Positions 6,153 through 7,744 of a stretch of DNA of 7,744 bases are shown here, in pieces. Each line of letters begins with the position of its first letter. Position 1 is the stretch's first letter. The notes under the pieces are model-generated. The model saw nothing but the letters and a program-made list of their open reading frames with translations, had not been told where the DNA came from and did not search any database. Source of the stretch: Kiloniellales bacterium (GTDB taxonomy: Bacteria; Pseudomonadota; Alphaproteobacteria; Kiloniellales; JAKSDN01); the NCBI GenBank assembly GCA_022360075.1, contig JAKSDN010001065.1:1-7744 (forward strand). Reading direction: 5' to 3'. A program made the translations under genes and the position numbers.

Positions 6153-7130
6153 TTAAACCTGTTGTCTTCGCAGGGCTGGCGCCGCAGATGCCGTTGGCGC
6201 GCGACTACGTCGTGTCGACGAAGACGGCGCGACCGCGGCGGCCCAGCGAGAAAAACCTCGCAAACCACCACCTCCACCGCCCGCTGAGGTTCGTAACGTC
6301 GGATCGAGAAGGTCCCGGAGGCCGTCGCCTAGGATGTTGAAGCTGAGCGCGGCTAGCATGATCGCGACACCCGGGAAAACCGAGAGCCACCAGGCGTCGC
6401 GCACATACTCGCGGCCGTCAGCGAGCATCGAGCCCCAGGTCGGAATACTGGCGGGTACGCCGAGGCCGAGGAAGCTCAGCGACGACTCCGCAATGATCAG
6501 CGCTGCCACTTGAAACGAGGTCACCACCAGGAACGAGGCGAAGACGTTGGGCAGGATGTGTCGGAAGATGATGCGACGGTCGGGAATGCCCAATACGCGC
6601 GCCGCCTCGATGAATTCCCGGTTGCGCAATAGCAGGACGTCCCCGCGTACGACCTTCGCGTAGTTGATCCAGCTGGTAATGGCGAGCACCAGGATCACGT
6701 TCATCACACTCGGCCCCAGGATCGTGACGAGCGCGAGCGCGAGGAGCAGGAACGGGAAGGCCAATTGCATGTCTGTAAATCGCATGATCACCGCGTCGGT
6801 CCGGCCGCCGTAGTATCCGGAGATCAGGCCGAGAAACAGGCCAACCGTCCCGCCGAACACGACGGCGAGCACGCCGACCAGGAGGGACAGGCGAGAGCCA
6901 TGGATCAGCCGCGCCAGCGTGTCGCGCCCGAGATGATCGGTTCCGGCCCAGTGGATCACCCCCTTGGAATCGACCCAGCCAGGTGGTTTCAACCGGTTGA
7001 AGAGGTTCTGGGCATTGACATTGTCCGGCGCCAGCCAGGGAGCGAGCAGCGCCGTCGACACCAGCGCCGCCAGCACGACGATGGCGATGGCGAACATCGG
7101 GCGGGTGCGGAGGAACGGAAGCAGTTTCAT
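6153..7130 (-). CDS. dppC: peptide ABC importer permease, DppC/OppC type, with an unusual C-terminal tail
   Basis: This inner-membrane permease pairs with the DppB-type protein to form the import channel. An N-terminal helix (about 12-34) is followed by the periplasmic loop ending in HWAGTDHLGRDTLARLIHG (60-78), the hallmark of DppC/OppC N-terminal domains. The BPD_transp_1 core follows with about five more helices. The ATPase-docking EAA loop is EAARVLGIPDRRIIFRHILPN (175-195, read as two adjoining parts). The family normally ends soon after GDGLRDLLDPTLR (268-280). Here about 45 residues follow (SAGGGGGGLRG... to RRQQV), low in complexity and rich in Ala, Arg and Ser, as in frameshifted GC-rich DNA. 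The core is complete, so function is probably kept. ATG at 7130 lies 10 nt after the dppB stop. Its ribosome binding site is weak, suggesting translational coupling. Confidence 0.92.
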   Translation of the reverse strand: MKLLPFLRTRPMFAIAIVVLAALVSTALLAPWLAPDNVNAQNLFNRLKPPGWVDSKGVIHWAGTDHLGRDTLARLIHGSRLSLLVGVLAVVFGGTVGLFLGLISGYYGGRTDAVIMRFTDMQLAFPFLLLALALVTILGPSVMNVILVLAITSWINYAKVVRGDVLLLRNREFIEAARVLGIPDRRIIFRHILPNVFASFLVVTSFQVAALIIAESSLSFLGLGVPASIPTWGSMLADGREYVRDAWWLSVFPGVAIMLAALSFNILGDGLRDLLDPTLRTSAGGGGGGLRGFSRWAAAVAPSSSTRRSRAPTASAAPALRRQQV

Positions 7131-7140
7131 CTTGGCGGAG

Positions 7141-7744
7141 TCAGTTGTAGGTCACGCGCCGATCGAGGATGGCGTAGATGACGTCCACGATCAGGTTGGT
7201 CACGACAAAGACGAGCGCCGAAACGACGATCATCGCCTGGACCACCGGATAGTCCCGCGCGCCGATGGAGTTGACGAGAAGATTGCCGGCGCCGGGCCAG
7301 GCGAACACGGTTTCGGTAATGATCGCACCGCCGAGCAGCGTGCCGACCTGTAGGCCGAGAACCGTCACGACCGGCGCAAAGGCATTGCGCAGGGCATGAC
7401 GCAGGATCACCGACCGTTCCGACAGGCCTTTCGCACGCGCGGTGCGAATGTAGTCCTGCCGCATCACCTCGAGCATGCTCGACCGCATGATCCGTGCAAC
7501 GAGTGCGGTCTGGGCGGCCGCCAAGGTTATGGCGGGCAGGATCAGATGGCGAAAACTGCCGTGCCCCGATGTCGGTAGCAACCTTAGCTGCACGGACATG
7601 ACAAGGATCAGCATGATTCCGAGCCAGAACACCGGCACGGATTGGCCGATCAACGCGAAGCCGCTGAGCAGATGGTCGGCCCAGCTACCCTTCCGCGCCG
7701 CGGCGACGGCGCCAAAAGGCACCGAAATGACGACTGTCAGGAAC
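7141..7744 (-). CDS. dppB: peptide ABC importer permease, DppB/OppB type (5' part beyond the window)
   Basis: The last roughly 200 codons of the DppB-type permease are present, and the start lies beyond the right edge. The frame is open to the window end and reads FLTVVISVPFGAVAAARKGS, the usual second transmembrane region of DppB, so the GTG at 7722 is internal rather than the start. Further features are FALIGQSVPVFWLGIMLILV (helix), the EAA docking loop in RTARAKGLSERSVILRHALR, VITETVFAWPGAGNLLV-like sequence (here AIITETVFAWPGAGNLLV) and the terminal DRRVTYN. These match the C-terminal two thirds of a protein normally about 310-340 residues long. It heads the visible part of the operon, so the promoter must lie outside the window. 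It is followed by dppC after 10 nt. Confidence 0.92.
   Translation of the reverse strand, partial: FLTVVISVPFGAVAAARKGSWADHLLSGFALIGQSVPVFWLGIMLILVMSVQLRLLPTSGHGSFRHLILPAITLAAAQTALVARIMRSSMLEVMRQDYIRTARAKGLSERSVILRHALRNAFAPVVTVLGLQVGTLLGGAIITETVFAWPGAGNLLVNSIGARDYPVVQAMIVVSALVFVVTNLIVDVIYAILDRRVTYN

Noticed and set aside
1..7744. CRISPR array, tRNA, rRNA, riboswitch or phage genes
   Set aside because: No regularly spaced direct repeats, cloverleaf-like sequence, conserved RNA motif or phage protein was seen on either strand.

Overview
The window looks like a piece of an alphaproteobacterial chromosome or large plasmid, most likely Rhizobiales. It is GC-rich, one long minus-strand operon fills most of it, and the intergenic space holds palindromes of the kind common in rhizobial genomes. 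The taxonomic call is an inference from sequence style, because no rRNA or other marker is present.

Layout. At the left edge, 89-460 (+) encodes a small exported protein of unknown function. From about 461 to 1037 there is no intact gene. This stretch holds a long perfect-stem palindrome (490-538), smaller hairpins, a 29-bp imperfect inverted repeat (715-743 / 785-813), and a decayed minus-strand fragment that resembles the C-terminus of argininosuccinate lyase (766-957). From 1038 to the right edge everything reads on the minus strand. In transcription order (right to left) it encodes a DppB-type permease (cut by the window edge), a DppC-type permease, a zinc-dependent M14/AstE-AspA-type deacylase, a family-5 peptide-binding protein with a signal peptide, a strong stem-loop, a gene-remnant region (3103-3505), and the two ATPases DppD and DppF.

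How the genes work together. Permeases, two ATPases and a periplasmic binding protein form a complete dipeptide/oligopeptide-type ABC importer (PepT family). The deacylase lies between the permeases and the binding protein, spaced 20 and 63 nt from its neighbours. It probably hydrolyses the imported compound in the cytoplasm, for example an N-acylated amino acid or small amide-linked molecule. The remnants next to the ATPases (an amidohydrolase and a small beta-rich protein) and downstream of them (a lyase) suggest a once larger catabolic operon that has lost accessory enzymes while keeping importer and deacylase intact.

I see no convincing undescribed system. The most unusual structure is the pair of short inverted repeats, each sitting in decayed coding DNA. 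In both cases the arms are parts of coding sequence rather than transposon ends.
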